Shown here in pieces: positions 9,040 through 18,340 of a DNA stretch of 64,000 nt. The notes below the pieces were generated by a model. It did no database searches, had not been told where the DNA came from, and saw only the letters and a list, made by a program, of their open reading frames with translations. The stretch is from Arenicella xantha (GTDB taxonomy: Bacteria > Pseudomonadota > Gammaproteobacteria > Arenicellales > Arenicellaceae): contig NZ_QNRT01000001.1 of NCBI RefSeq assembly GCF_003315245.1, forward strand, positions 812,963-876,962, written 5' to 3'. The translations under genes were made by a program, and so were the position numbers. Every line of letters starts with the position of its first letter. The first letter of the stretch is position 1.

Positions 9040-10131
9040 ATGTCAAAAGCGATAGACATACCCAAAAGTCTTGAAAACGAAATTAGTGTAACTGCTGCGC
9101 AAGCGCGCTCAGTAACCCACAGTGTGCTTGGCACTACCGCCGAGAAACAGCTCAAGGAGAAGCTGTTGCAGCAAATGAAGGAACAAGACGCAATATTGGT
9201 ATCTCACTACTACGTCGACGACGACCTTCAAGACCTAGCCGAAGAAAGCGGCGGCAAAGTGGCAGATTCACTTGAAATGGCTCGCTACGCATACGAACAC
9301 AAAGCTAGCACCATTATTGTAGCCGGGGTCAAATTTATGGCTGAGACATCAAAGATACTCAGCCCAAATAAACGCGTACTACTACTTGATAGCGAAGCTG
9401 AATGTTCGCTCGACATTGGCTGTCCAATCGATGAGTTTTCAGCATTCTGCGATGAACATCCTGATCGAACAGTGGTGGTGTACGCGAATACCAGCGCCGA
9501 AGTAAAAGCCCGAGCAGACTGGGTAGTCACGTCTTCTATAGCACTGGAAATATGCACCTATTTGCGTGACCGTGGTGAAAAAATCATCTGGGGCCCGGAC
9601 CGCTTTTTAGGCTCATACATTCAGAAGGAAACCGGCGCAGACATGATCATGTGGCAAGGCTCATGCATCGTTCACGAAGAGTTTAAAGCCGAAGCTTTAT
9701 TGTCGATGAAGCAAGCACATCCCGATGCCGCAGTGCTGGTTCATCCTGAGTCACCAATGAGCGTTGTTGACCTAGCAGATGTAGTTGGGTCAACCAGTAA
9801 AATTCTTAACGCCTCACGTGAACTCCCGAACAAGAAATTCATCGTGGCTACTGAAGATGGCATCTTCCATAAAATGAAGGAATACTCGCCCGATAAGGAA
9901 TTTATCGCAGCGCCGACAGCCGGCTCTGGTGCCACCTGCGAAAGTTGCGCACAATGCCCGTGGATGAAAATGAACGACCTGCAACGCTTAGAACGCGTGC
10001 TGGATACCGGACACAATGAAATTGTGATTGATGAAGAAGTGCGTGCTAAAGCAGAACGCTCATTGAAACGAATGGTTGATTTTGCCAATGAGCACATCCG
10101 GCCCGGCATGAAGGTGACGGGCGACGCATAA
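9040..10131 (+). CDS. nadA: Quinolinate synthase NadA
   Basis: A 363-residue [4Fe-4S] enzyme that condenses iminoaspartate with dihydroxyacetone phosphate to quinolinate, the first committed product of de novo NAD synthesis. Seen: the substrate motif [19 protein letters not shown], and three cluster-ligand regions, [21 protein letters not shown] and [15 protein letters not shown], with one ligand Cys expected in each. About 16 residues longer than the E. coli protein, mostly at the N-terminus. The ATG at 9040 is preferred to a TTG at 9028 because GGAG sits six bases before it. No other nad gene is nearby. Confidence 0.97.
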   Translation: MSKAIDIPKSLENEISVTAAQARSVTHSVLGTTAEKQLKEKLLQQMKEQDAILVSHYYVDDDLQDLAEESGGKVADSLEMARYAYEHKASTIIVAGVKFMAETSKILSPNKRVLLLDSEAECSLDIGCPIDEFSAFCDEHPDRTVVVYANTSAEVKARADWVVTSSIALEICTYLRDRGEKIIWGPDRFLGSYIQKETGADMIMWQGSCIVHEEFKAEALLSMKQAHPDAAVLVHPESPMSVVDLADVVGSTSKILNASRELPNKKFIVATEDGIFHKMKEYSPDKEFIAAPTAGSGATCESCAQCPWMKMNDLQRLERVLDTGHNEIVIDEEVRAKAERSLKRMVDFANEHIRPGMKVTGDA

Positions 10132-10152
10132 CCCGGCATCAGGCCGACCAAG

Positions 10153-10188
10153 ACGGGAATCGCACGCGAATTACAAACCGATTCCCGT
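10153..10188. other. Perfect 10-bp hairpin between nadA and hemH
   Basis: ACGGGAATCG (10153-10162) and CGATTCCCGT (10179-10188) flank a 16-base loop. No U-tract follows on either strand, so this is not a classical intrinsic terminator, but it sits 21 bases after the nadA stop where one would be expected. Confidence 0.5.
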
Positions 10189-10272
10189 TCACTATTGGCT
10201 TTGAAGGTCTTATTCACATAAAAATCGTTGCAGCGGCGTAAGCTCGCAACTTTGCTAACCCACCGTGTCCAA

Positions 10273-11277
10273 ATGAAATATCTAGGTCAAGAGAGCGATT
10301 TCGCTAACAGCAACGCCAAGACAGGCGTTCTACTAATCAACTTAGGCACGCCTGAAAGACCTGTTTGCCCAAGCTTGCGCGCTTATTTGGCTGAATTCTT
10401 GATGGACCCAAGAGTGATCGAACTGCCCTCGCTACTCCGCGCAATTCTGGTAAGGGGTATTATTGTTAATGTGCGCTCACACAAAAGTGCCGCCACATAC
10501 CGCGAAATATGGACCGAGAATGGCTCGCCACTAATGCTTAATACCGTGCAATTAGGCGAAGCCACAGCGGCACTTCTTGATGATAACTTCCATGTCGAAG
10601 TAGCCATGCGCTACGGCGAACCCAGCATTGAAAAGCAACTAAGCAAACTCCACCACGCAGGGGTTCGCAATGTAATAGCCATACCACTATATCCACAGTA
10701 CAGTGGCAGCACCAACGGTTCGACATTCGATGCCATCGGTAAAGCATTCCGCAAGCAACGCTGGGTACCGAACTTGCAATTTGTCAGCGACTATTATCAA
10801 TACGACTCGTATATCAAAGCCATCGGCGACTCAATATTAGCCCATTGGCAGAAGCACGGTCGCAGCCAAAAACTAATTATGTCGTTTCATGGAGTACCTA
10901 AAAAATATATTGAGCGTGGTGATCCTTATCAAGCTCAATGCGAACAGTCGGCCAACGCAATTGCTGACCATTTGCGGCTAGCATCCGACGAATGGATGCT
11001 AGTATTTCAATCGCGCTTGGGCGCTCAAGAATGGTTAACGCCATATTGCGACCAAACCATGAAGGCACTGCCCCAACAGGGTGTCACCTCAGTTGATGTG
11101 ATTTGCCCAGGCTTTAGCGCAGACTGCTTAGAAACTTTAGAAGAAATTAAGGGTGAAAACAAAGAGTACTTCTTGAAGGCTGGCGGGCAAAAATATAATT
11201 ACATTCCATGCTTAAATGATTCACCAGCGCATGCCGCGCTAATGGCCGAAATTATCCGTGACCACACAAGGAAATAG
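10273..11277 (+). CDS. hemH: Ferrochelatase HemH
   Basis: A 334-residue protein that inserts Fe2+ into protoporphyrin IX, the last step of protoheme synthesis, at the inner face of the membrane. Family blocks seen: GVLLINLGTPE near the start, YREIWTENGSPL, VAMRYGEPSI, IPLYPQYSGSTNGS, the catalytic-His block IMSFHGVPKKYIERGDPY, LVFQSRLGAQEWLTPYCD with the conserved Gln-Ser-Arg, and VICPGFSADCLETLEE. The length matches the family. The ATG at 10273 gives the expected short lead before the first conserved block, although no strong ribosome-binding site precedes it. The downstream acetyltransferase overlaps its 3' end. Confidence 0.97.
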   Translation: MKYLGQESDFANSNAKTGVLLINLGTPERPVCPSLRAYLAEFLMDPRVIELPSLLRAILVRGIIVNVRSHKSAATYREIWTENGSPLMLNTVQLGEATAALLDDNFHVEVAMRYGEPSIEKQLSKLHHAGVRNVIAIPLYPQYSGSTNGSTFDAIGKAFRKQRWVPNLQFVSDYYQYDSYIKAIGDSILAHWQKHGRSQKLIMSFHGVPKKYIERGDPYQAQCEQSANAIADHLRLASDEWMLVFQSRLGAQEWLTPYCDQTMKALPQQGVTSVDVICPGFSADCLETLEEIKGENKEYFLKAGGQKYNYIPCLNDSPAHAALMAEIIRDHTRK

Positions 11278-11734
11278 GCTCTCACCACCATTAAAGGCCC
11301 ACCTAAGCGAAATGATGACGTGGTTCACTAGCGACCAACAGATCACCAGTTGGGGAGGGCCCGGGTTTAGGTTTCCGTTAAGCATCCATTCGTTTAAAGA
11401 AGATTTAAAGCTATCTGAGCTAGATAGCTTTGCGCTAACAGACCAGTCGAACCGCCTACTCGGGTTTGGTCAATGTTACGAACGCTTGAGCCGCTGCCAT
11501 TTAGGACGATTGGTGATTAACCCAGCGCATCGCGGACGAGGGCTTATTGCCCAATTGATGACGCAGTTAATTACCTTTGGCCGCGAAAAATTTGACACCA
11601 ACGAAGTGTCATTGTTCGTACTAAACGATAACCATTCCGCTTTATCAGCCTACCAAAATTTCGGATTTTCAATTGAACAATATCCTGAAGTACTTCCTCT
11701 CGAAAATTGTTCATACATGCTAAAGACCTATTAA
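11258..11734 (+). CDS. GNAT-family N-acetyltransferase
   Basis: A 158-residue acetyl-CoA-dependent N-acetyltransferase of unknown substrate. Residues 75-140 form the GNAT core: CHLGRLVINPAHRGRGLIAQL contains the R/Q-x-x-G-x-G/A acetyl-CoA loop, followed by SLFVLNDNHSALSAYQNFGF. The N-terminal SWGGPGFRFPLS segment matches a common bacterial subfamily. A GTG start at 11258, overlapping hemH by 20 bases, is chosen because the next ATG (11312) would remove part of the conserved N-terminus; it is not backed by a clear ribosome-binding site. A 10-bp perfect hairpin lies inside the reading frame at 11407-11431. Confidence 0.85.
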   Translation: MTTQGNRLSPPLKAHLSEMMTWFTSDQQITSWGGPGFRFPLSIHSFKEDLKLSELDSFALTDQSNRLLGFGQCYERLSRCHLGRLVINPAHRGRGLIAQLMTQLITFGREKFDTNEVSLFVLNDNHSALSAYQNFGFSIEQYPEVLPLENCSYMLKTY

Positions 11735-11738
11735 AAAA

Positions 11739-11765
11739 TGGCCGAAGGACACAATCCTTCGGCCA
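11739..11765 (-). terminator. Strong intrinsic terminator for the minus-strand gene
   Basis: An 11-bp perfect stem (TGGCCGAAGGA with TCCTTCGGCCA, five-base loop). On the minus strand it is followed by a run of six T, so it ends transcription of the secreted-protein gene at 11806-12135. On the plus strand it may also stop hemH-operon reading, but without a U-tract. Confidence 0.85.
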
Positions 11766-11805
11766 AGACCTAAATCGAGGGTCATAGTAGTAAATCAGTA
11801 TCGTG

Positions 11806-12135
11806 CTACTTAGATGCTATGCCGCTAGCCGTACAGTTTGCACCGCTCACACAACTCAAGGCAATCGCTTGATCATCTCTGATAGTGCACAACACGGTAG
11901 ATCGTTCACCGTCGGTGCTGACTCGAAATTTGGCTTTAAAAACACCTCTTCGAGAGGTGATATTACTAGCCTTGATACTATCCGCTGAGTCAAATTGAGC
12001 CGCCACATTTGCCGTGCAATCAGACAGCAAAGCGCTATCAGAGCGACCATCAGCCGCGTTAGCCGGCAGCACAATTGTTAATGCTGCGATTGAAGAAATG
12101 GCGAGTAGAGTGAGAGTGTTGATAATGCGTTTCAT
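11806..12135 (-). CDS. Small secreted four-cysteine protein, function unknown
   Basis: A 109-residue protein with a clear signal peptide ending PANA-A (about residue 27). The mature part of about 80 residues has four cysteines, near residues 40, 82, 94 and 100, enough for two disulfides in the periplasm or outside the cell. The ribosome-binding site is good (AGGAG, nine bases before ATG) and a strong terminator follows, so this is a well-delimited monocistronic gene. No family recognised. It lies immediately downstream of a membrane-bound AraC-type regulator on the same strand, which may or may not control it. Confidence 0.75.
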   Translation of the reverse strand: MKRIINTLTLLAISSIAALTIVLPANAADGRSDSALLSDCTANVAAQFDSADSIKASNITSRRGVFKAKFRVSTDGERSTVLCTIRDDQAIALSCVSGANCTASGIASK

Positions 12136-12286
12136 AATAAAGTGCTCCTAGAGTGAGTATTCGGTTCAGTCATGGAGCACCAGCAATCAGCGACCCTGTG
12201 ACTGGAACGTATTTCAACTCTTTTCTTTTTGAAACTCTGCCGAATAGTTGAGAGACTCTGCTGAATTTTAAAATTCGATAGAGTTT

Positions 12287-13297
12287 TCAATTATCCGAAA
12301 GGAATTCGGCACGATATTTAGTTGGCGACACGCCAAATTGCGCTTGGAAGGCGCTATTAAATGATGATATCGAACGAAACCCAACATCCAAGGCAATACT
12401 CAGAACCGGTATCCGAGTATCTTCCCTGAGCTTTACCCCGGCTTCTTCGATTCGATAATTGTTTATAAACTGATTAAAATTACGATAACCGAGCTCTTGG
12501 TTTATTTTTTTTCGTAGTTTGTACTCGGGAATATTCAACAACCCAGCCAAGGTACTCACTCTCAAATCGTGATCAGCATACAGGCGCTCAGAACGCATCT
12601 TGACCAATAGCTCACGCATCAACGGATCATCACTTACAGCAGGAGTAGGCACCGGAAGACTAATGAGTCGCGCAGTTGGGTTTAACTTAATCAAAAAGTA
12701 ATTCAAGGTGAACGAAAACACGAAAATCACCAAACCAGTCATCACCGCTAGCTCCAATGGCGGATTGAAGTCGGTAAGCACTTCTACCCAGAATACGATG
12801 AAAATAAGCAGCGCTAGCAGTAAGGTAAAGATGTTACGTAATTTTGCCCGCATCTCGACCAAATCATTATCACGCCCGCGCCACACCACAAATATCGCCA
12901 TCGCGGCAATCAAAGCTTTTAGCATTTGCAGCCAAATTGGTGAACCCGGCAACCCTGCTTCAGTGAACTGAAACCACAGTGACGCGAGCAAAGAAAAACC
13001 CACTAACACTACCATCCAAATTGGTATGCGACAGTTCTCCTCAAAAATAAACCATGAGAACACGAGTAGCAAGCAGGGCGTAATAGCCGAAAAGTACCAA
13101 AAGAATCGAACGTGCTCGCTGTATGGGGTATACGCTTTCAGCAACGGCATGCACAAATATGAAATTATCCCGATCATCAACAATGCTCCCACTCCTCTAA
13201 CCCGCTGAGGGTTATCTGAGCAGGCGATCAGAAACATAAAGAGTAATATCTGAGATACGGACAGAAGCCTCAGGCTAATGTTGGCGTATTCGAGCAA
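12287..13297 (-). CDS. Membrane-anchored AraC-family regulator
   Basis: A 336-residue protein with two parts. Residues 1-215 contain about seven membrane helices (for example LLSVSQILLFMFLIAC, VGALLMIGIISYLCMPLL and MVVLVGFSLLASLWF). Residues 230-333 are a cytoplasmic AraC-type double helix-turn-helix with LAGLLNIPEYKLRKKINQ and the signature IALDVGFRSISSFNSAFQ then FGVSPTKYR. It is likely a one-component regulator sensing a membrane or extracellular signal, which is inference. The start is TTG at 13297, supported by GGGGAG eight bases upstream; the gene begins three bases after the stop of the SH3-domain gene, so the two are translationally linked. Confidence 0.88.
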   Translation of the reverse strand: MLEYANISLRLLSVSQILLFMFLIACSDNPQRVRGVGALLMIGIISYLCMPLLKAYTPYSEHVRFFWYFSAITPCLLLVFSWFIFEENCRIPIWMVVLVGFSLLASLWFQFTEAGLPGSPIWLQMLKALIAAMAIFVVWRGRDNDLVEMRAKLRNIFTLLLALLIFIVFWVEVLTDFNPPLELAVMTGLVIFVFSFTLNYFLIKLNPTARLISLPVPTPAVSDDPLMRELLVKMRSERLYADHDLRVSTLAGLLNIPEYKLRKKINQELGYRNFNQFINNYRIEEAGVKLREDTRIPVLSIALDVGFRSISSFNSAFQAQFGVSPTKYRAEFLSDN

Positions 13298-13300
13298 CGC

Positions 13301-13978
13301 CTAAGCTCCCCAAGATTGTCGGCGAGGCCGCTTTGCGATCGATAATATCCAGCCGAGCAACAAACCAATAAAAACCGTACCGCCACCAAGCACATACCAT
13401 CGCTTTGCACTTTGGTCTTTAAGCACTTCGTTTTGGATACGTATATCATCTAATTGCAGGAGAAGCTGCTGAACCTCACTCTCCAGCTTACGACTGCGTT
13501 GCGCCAAGTTGACAGAATCTCCCGAAATTTTCTTGATATCGGCAAGCTCTGTGGTTGCCGCTTGCAACTGATCTGTCAAACTCGTATTCAGCTGAATTAA
13601 ATCTTGATTTTCTGCTTGGCTATTCGCCAACAGCGTTTGTAGCTCTCCTGGCTTGGAGCTCAATTGCTTGAGCTGCTGCTCGAGATATCGAACACGATTG
13701 CGTGCCGATTCATTTTGACTTAAGAAACGCGTCAACACATACCCAATCTCGCCCTGAGATGTTTGAACTTGGCTATGGCCATTGCCGGCATCTAAGCGTA
13801 ATACTTCTAACCGTGTTCCACTTTTTAGCGCCTTAACAATTTTGTTCTGCACACTAGGCCCAGTACGCAGCATGATTTCAAAATCATCGGTTACGTAGCG
13901 AGTCTGAGCGGAGCTAGCCGACACAAAAAGAAGCGACAATACGCTACAAAAAATGAGAAAACCGACCTTGATATTCAT
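13301..13978 (-). CDS. TIGR04211-type SH3 domain protein with C-terminal membrane anchor
   Basis: A 225-residue envelope protein. The signal peptide ends near ASSA (about residue 24). A bacterial SH3 domain covers about residues 25-90 (RYVTDDFEIMLRTGPSVQNK), then a coiled coil (95-190, many Leu/Gln/Glu) and a C-terminal membrane helix (VLGGGTVFIGLLLGWILSI) with a basic cytoplasmic tail. This is the layout of E. coli YgiM and the TIGR04211 family, whose exact role is unsettled. It is followed at three bases by the membrane-bound AraC regulator. Confidence 0.87.
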   Translation of the reverse strand: MNIKVGFLIFCSVLSLLFVSASSAQTRYVTDDFEIMLRTGPSVQNKIVKALKSGTRLEVLRLDAGNGHSQVQTSQGEIGYVLTRFLSQNESARNRVRYLEQQLKQLSSKPGELQTLLANSQAENQDLIQLNTSLTDQLQAATTELADIKKISGDSVNLAQRSRKLESEVQQLLLQLDDIRIQNEVLKDQSAKRWYVLGGGTVFIGLLLGWILSIAKRPRRQSWGA

Positions 13979-14057
13979 ACGATAACGGAAATATTGTAGT
14001 TAACGGAGTTAGATAATTATACACTGCGCCAACGGTTTCCGACCGTCTATCCACACC

Positions 14058-15440
14058 TTAGTCTAAGTTTAGCTCTTTTAGTTTACGCGCCAGTGTATTT
14101 CTCCCCCAACCTAACAATCTAGCGGCGTTTTGTCGATGCCCACCAGTGTGATCAAGGGCGACTTTTAGCAAAGTGGTCTCAAACTGTTTCACCAAATCTG
14201 GGAGTACATCGTGCTGCCCGAGGTTCAACTTTTGTCTCACAACTTTAGCCAACGCAGCTTCCCAGTTAACAATTCGTGTTTCGGCAGGCTCACCAAGCAC
14301 CTCTTTAGGCAAGTCCTCAACACCAACCGTTGTCGCCGGAGCCATTACCGTGATCCATCGACAGATATTTTCTAATTGACGCACATTACCCGGCCAGTCG
14401 TACGCCATCATCCGCACCATGGCTTCATCAGAAAGTACTTTCATATCAACTTCAAGTTCATCGGCGCTCGAACGCAAGAAACGCTTAGCTAATAACGGAA
14501 TATCCTCTAACCGCTCACTTAAAGTAGGCAAGTCGATACGAATAACATTCAAACGATGATACAAGTCTTCGCGAAATTTTCCTTCGCTGACCTGTTTCTC
14601 TAAATCGCGATTTGTCGCCGCCAAAACGCGCACGTCGACCGAAATAAGGTCGCGTCCACCAACTCGATAGAATCGCCTATCTGACAGCACACGCAGCAAT
14701 CTAGTTTGCAGCTCGGCTGTCATTTCGCCAATTTCATCTAAAAACAAGGTGCCTTTATGAGCTTGCTCAAAGCGACCTTTACGCTGAGCTTGCGCCCCGG
14801 TGAAGGCGCCCTTCTCATGACCAAAAAGCTCCGACTCCAAAAGTTCAGCCGGAATAGCAGCAATATTAATCGCGACAAATGGATTTTTAGCTCGTGGACT
14901 ATGACGATGCAACGCATTGGCAACAAGCTCCTTACCGGTACCAGACTGACCACATACCATTACATTAATATTTGACTTTGCGAGGCGCCCAATAGCGCGG
15001 AATACCTCTTGCATGGCTGGCGCTTCGCCGATAATTTCGACCTCACTCTCCGGCAAGCTTGCTTCGGTCGACTGCCCATCTGCGGGCTCAACCGCCCGCC
15101 GCACTAATCGCACGGCCTCATCCAAGTCGAAAGGTTTAGGCAGGTATTCGAAAGCACCACTTTCGTATGACGCAAGGGCGCTATCGAGGTCAGTATGCGC
15201 GGTCATAATGATGCACGGAACACGTGGATGCTTATCATGCAGCTCTTTAGCCAACTCGAGGCCACTCATTCCGGGCATACGAATATCGGTCATCAGCACG
15301 TCCGGAACACCGTCCTGCAGTGCACTCAAGACTGACTCTGCATCAACGAAGTCACTCACTTCAAAGTCTTCCGCTCTGAGCGCGCGCGCGAGTACCCAGC
15401 GAATAGATGAGTCGTCATCCACAATCCAAACTTTATGCAT
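14058..15440 (-). CDS. ntrC: Nitrogen regulation response regulator NtrC
   Basis: A 460-residue sigma54 enhancer-binding protein. The receiver domain (1-115) has the acidic pocket DDD at 8-10, phosphoacceptor D52 (LMTDIRMPG) and conserved T/K residues. The AAA+ domain (about 135-375) has a Walker A variant GQSGTGKE, the sigma54-contacting GAFTGA loop, and Walker B TLFLDEIGEM. The C-terminal Fis-type helix-turn-helix is GGHRQNAARLLGWGRNTLARKL. Phosphorylated by NtrB under nitrogen limitation, it activates glnA and other nitrogen genes. It overlaps ntrB by eight bases. Confidence 0.97.
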   Translation of the reverse strand: MHKVWIVDDDSSIRWVLARALRAEDFEVSDFVDAESVLSALQDGVPDVLMTDIRMPGMSGLELAKELHDKHPRVPCIIMTAHTDLDSALASYESGAFEYLPKPFDLDEAVRLVRRAVEPADGQSTEASLPESEVEIIGEAPAMQEVFRAIGRLAKSNINVMVCGQSGTGKELVANALHRHSPRAKNPFVAINIAAIPAELLESELFGHEKGAFTGAQAQRKGRFEQAHKGTLFLDEIGEMTAELQTRLLRVLSDRRFYRVGGRDLISVDVRVLAATNRDLEKQVSEGKFREDLYHRLNVIRIDLPTLSERLEDIPLLAKRFLRSSADELEVDMKVLSDEAMVRMMAYDWPGNVRQLENICRWITVMAPATTVGVEDLPKEVLGEPAETRIVNWEAALAKVVRQKLNLGQHDVLPDLVKQFETTLLKVALDHTGGHRQNAARLLGWGRNTLARKLKELNLD

Positions 15441-16497
15441 CGCTTTCTTCCTCAGACGTGTACGGCAAATAAATGGAGAAGCATGTTTTGCCGTGATAAT
15501 CCTCTAGCAAAACCACGCCGTTATGACGCTGCACTATTTCTTGCGTGATCGATAAGCCAAGCCCACTGCCCTCTGGCCGGCCAGTGATCAAAGGGTCGAA
15601 CAATATTTCTTTCATTTCTTCCGGCACACCGGGACCTTCATCCCAAATCTTGATTTTCAATGCTTGCCGGTGCATCGCTTGATTAATCGTAACAAAGCGT
15701 TCGAATTTTGTGATCAAGCCTAAGGTGATAAAACGCTTTCCGTCTTGCGCCTCAATGGCATTCCCCACGATGTTTAGCACCGCCTGAATCATCTGCTCAC
15801 GATCCACGCTTACTTCGGGCAACGCAGGATCGTAAATTCGATTCACCACCAAACGCTTGCTGTTTTTTACACTGACTAAATGCACCACATGCTCTAGCAC
15901 TTCGTGAATGTTAAGTCGCACCGGTTTGAGCTGCTCTCGTGAGCCCATCACGCGATCAACTAAGCGTGTCAACCGGTCGGCTTCTTTAATGAGTATGTCG
16001 GTTAGCTCTTTGCGCGATGGATCCTTGATCTCGCGGTCCAACAACTGAGCGGCGCCTCGAATTCCCCCTAAAGGGTTCTTAATCTCATGCGCCAAGCCTC
16101 GCATCATTAAGCGAAAGGATTGCTGCCGCTCAAGCTGATTCTTTTCTTTCATGAAGCGAGAGATACGATTAATCGAATTAATTTCAATCAAAGTAGCCGA
16201 ACCCGATTTGGCAGTACCGCCAACCGCGGACAACGTCATATCCACCAACGCCTGGTAACCAGATATCTCCAACTCAATTTCGCGCAAGGTGAACTTAGCG
16301 TTCTGCGTCATACATTTGTGAACACAGGACTGCACTAACTCGTCTGGAATAAGTTCCGGAATAGAAAGACCAACTAGATACCGTCGACTTTGGCAGAACA
16401 GCGTTTCAGCAGCGATATTTACACGCACGATTTTGCCGCCTGTGTCGACCAACAACAAGGCGCATTCTAAGCTCTCTATTAGATCTTGACTATCCAC
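15433..16497 (-). CDS. ntrB: Nitrogen regulation sensor kinase NtrB
   Basis: A 354-residue soluble histidine kinase/phosphatase. An N-terminal PAS domain (about 5-110) precedes the dimerisation domain with phospho-acceptor H137 in RGLAHEIKNPLGGIRGAA, then the ATPase domain with N box NIVGNAIEAQ, G1 box DEGPGVP and G2 box GSGLGLSI. It has no membrane segment. In this family activity is set by PII protein, not encoded here. Its stop overlaps the ntrC start. The glnA-ntrB-ntrC order is the enteric one, and it has its own NtrC site just upstream. Confidence 0.96.
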   Translation of the reverse strand: MDSQDLIESLECALLLVDTGGKIVRVNIAAETLFCQSRRYLVGLSIPELIPDELVQSCVHKCMTQNAKFTLREIELEISGYQALVDMTLSAVGGTAKSGSATLIEINSINRISRFMKEKNQLERQQSFRLMMRGLAHEIKNPLGGIRGAAQLLDREIKDPSRKELTDILIKEADRLTRLVDRVMGSREQLKPVRLNIHEVLEHVVHLVSVKNSKRLVVNRIYDPALPEVSVDREQMIQAVLNIVGNAIEAQDGKRFITLGLITKFERFVTINQAMHRQALKIKIWDEGPGVPEEMKEILFDPLITGRPEGSGLGLSITQEIVQRHNGVVLLEDYHGKTCFSIYLPYTSEEESDA

Positions 16498-16535
16498 AGT
16501 ACTCGGTCACATTTCAATTCGGCTAAAAGACCCGA

Positions 16536-16554
16536 TTGCACCATTATAGTGCAA
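16536..16554 (-). promoter_or_regulatory. NtrC site covering the -10 of the ntrB promoter
   Basis: On the minus strand the sequence reads TTGCACTATAATGGTGCAA, a near-perfect NtrC dyad (TGCAC, spacer, GGTGCA). Its centre is itself a perfect TATAAT -10 hexamer at 16543-16548, 46 bases before ntrB. Binding would block that promoter, as NtrC does at E. coli glnL. No good -35 element is visible. Confidence 0.75.
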
Positions 16555-16645
16555 AGAGGTGTGGACTTTCCTTCAGTTACCCAAAAAGAAAGATCGTTAT
16601 GAAGCTATCTGTCCATCCTAGACTGAAAACTTATGGCAAGTGGAG

Positions 16646-16677
16646 GCAAAAACGCCCCAGATATCTGAGGCGTTTTC
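16646..16677 (-). terminator. Intrinsic terminator after glnA
   Basis: On the minus strand ACGCCTCAGA pairs with TCTGGGGCGT (one U-G wobble), with a very small loop, followed by TTTTT. It lies 15 bases after the glnA stop and separates glnA from ntrBC. Confidence 0.85.
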
Positions 16678-16688
16678 CTCGCTAATGA

Positions 16689-18098
16689 CTAGCAGCTGTA
16701 AGACAGTTGGAACTCAATTGGATGCGTACTCATACGTAGCGCATCAACTTCCGCCTGCTTCAACTCAATGTAACCATCAATGGCGCTATCACTGAATACA
16801 CCACCAGCAAGCAAGAACTCACGATCTGCATCTAATGCTTCAAGCGCGTAATCCAAGCCGGCCGCAACCGTTGGTATTTTAGCTTGCTCAGCTGGCGGCA
16901 ACTCGTACAAGTCTTCGTCAGCAGCATCGCCAGGATGAATCTTGTTTTGAATCCCATCAATACCCGCCATCAGCATCGCGGTAAACGCCAAATAAGGGTT
17001 AGCGGTTGAGTCAGGGAAACGAATTTCAATACGACGACCTTTGGGATTAGTCACGTAAGGAATTCGACAAGAAGCTGATCGATTGCGTGCAGAATAGGCC
17101 AACAATACCGGCGCCTCAAAGCCTGGAACTAGGCGTTTATAACTGTTTGTTGACGCGTTAGCGAAAGCATTGATGGCTTTAGCATGCTTAAAAATACCGC
17201 CAATATAATATAGCGCCGTTTCACTAAGACCGCCGTAACCGTCACCGGCAAACATGTTCTCACCGTCTTTAAAGATCGACTGATGAACGTGCATACCAGA
17301 ACCATTATCACCAACGATTGGCTTAGGCATAAAGGTAGCTGTCTTACCAAACATATGGGCCGTATTGTGAACCGCATATTTAAAGATCTGGACTTCGTCA
17401 GCTTTGCGCACCAAAGTGTTAAAAATCGTACCGATTTCACACTGACCCGCTGTGGCAACTTCATGATGATGCACTTCAGTTGGTACGCCCATCGCTTCTG
17501 ACGACTGACACATAGCTGAACGTAGGTCATGCAAGGAATCAACCGGAGGCACTGGGAAGTAACCACCTTTCAAGCCCGGACGATGCCCCATATTGCCGCC
17601 TTCATAAGGCTTGTCAGAGTTCCAATAAGCTTCTGACGAATCAATTTCGAAGAACGCGCCGCGAGGTTCAGTGGAGAAACGCACATCGTCAAAAACAAAA
17701 AATTCGTTTTCTGGACCAAAATACGCCGTATCACCAATACCGGTCTCTTTTAAATAAGCTTCGGCACGCTTGGCAATCGAACGTGGATCACGGTCATAGC
17801 CACTCATAGTCGATGGTTCAATAATGTCGCAACGAATATTCAAAGTCTTATCTTGGAAGAACGGATCAATAACAGCAGAATCAGCTTCAGGCATTAGAAT
17901 CATGTCGGATTCATTGATACCTTTCCAACCGGCAACCGATGACCCATCAAACATTTTGCCTTCTTCGAACATATCTTCGTCGACCACACTAGTCGGAACT
18001 GTAACGTGTTGTTCCTTACCGCGTGTGTCAGTGAAACGAAAATCTACATACTTGATATCTTCGTCTTTAATCTGCTTTAAAACGTCTTTGACTGACAT
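16689..18098 (-). CDS. glnA: Glutamine synthetase type I
   Basis: A 469-residue GSI-beta enzyme that makes glutamine from glutamate, ammonia and ATP in a dodecamer. Seen: the beta-grasp N-terminal domain, the active-site block [36 protein letters not shown], the ATP-binding [10 protein letters not shown] and [15 protein letters not shown]. The adenylylation tyrosine is Y398 (DLYELPPAE), so activity should be controlled by GlnE. The length matches E. coli (469). Transcription comes from a sigma54 promoter about 215 bases upstream with two NtrC enhancers. An intrinsic terminator follows. Confidence 0.98.
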   Translation of the reverse strand: MSVKDVLKQIKDEDIKYVDFRFTDTRGKEQHVTVPTSVVDEDMFEEGKMFDGSSVAGWKGINESDMILMPEADSAVIDPFFQDKTLNIRCDIIEPSTMSGYDRDPRSIAKRAEAYLKETGIGDTAYFGPENEFFVFDDVRFSTEPRGAFFEIDSSEAYWNSDKPYEGGNMGHRPGLKGGYFPVPPVDSLHDLRSAMCQSSEAMGVPTEVHHHEVATAGQCEIGTIFNTLVRKADEVQIFKYAVHNTAHMFGKTATFMPKPIVGDNGSGMHVHQSIFKDGENMFAGDGYGGLSETALYYIGGIFKHAKAINAFANASTNSYKRLVPGFEAPVLLAYSARNRSASCRIPYVTNPKGRRIEIRFPDSTANPYLAFTAMLMAGIDGIQNKIHPGDAADEDLYELPPAEQAKIPTVAAGLDYALEALDADREFLLAGGVFSDSAIDGYIELKQAEVDALRMSTHPIEFQLSYSC

Positions 18099-18322
18099 TT
18101 TGTTACCTCGATAACTGTTAATTAAATTTTGGTGACAGCTCGCAAAAGCCGTTACTTCTCAGGTGTCGCCCTGCAACCGCGGTCACAACTCAATTGAGCA
18201 GCCGATTAGGCTACTCTTCGAGCTGTTTGCAAATGCTTAACGTTTTAGCATCTACAAGTAACCGCCGCTGAACAATAGCAACGTTGACCAACACTGTGCA
18301 CTGCGATTGGTCGACTTAACAA

Positions 18323-18340
18323 AGCAAGCTCTGTGCCAAC
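18323..18340 (-). promoter_or_regulatory. Sigma54 promoter of glnA
   Basis: On the minus strand TTGGCACAGAGCTTGCTT matches the -24/-12 consensus, with GG and GC separated by exactly ten bases, and nearly copies E. coli glnAp2. The predicted start is near 18312, giving an untranslated leader of about 214 bases. Confidence 0.85.

Noticed and set aside
9741-10217. A 158-residue minus-strand frame over nadA
   Set aside because: Antisense shadow of nadA; no domain and poor start.
17129-17566. A 145-residue frame inside glnA
   Set aside because: Same-strand shadow frame of a highly conserved gene, without a ribosome-binding site.
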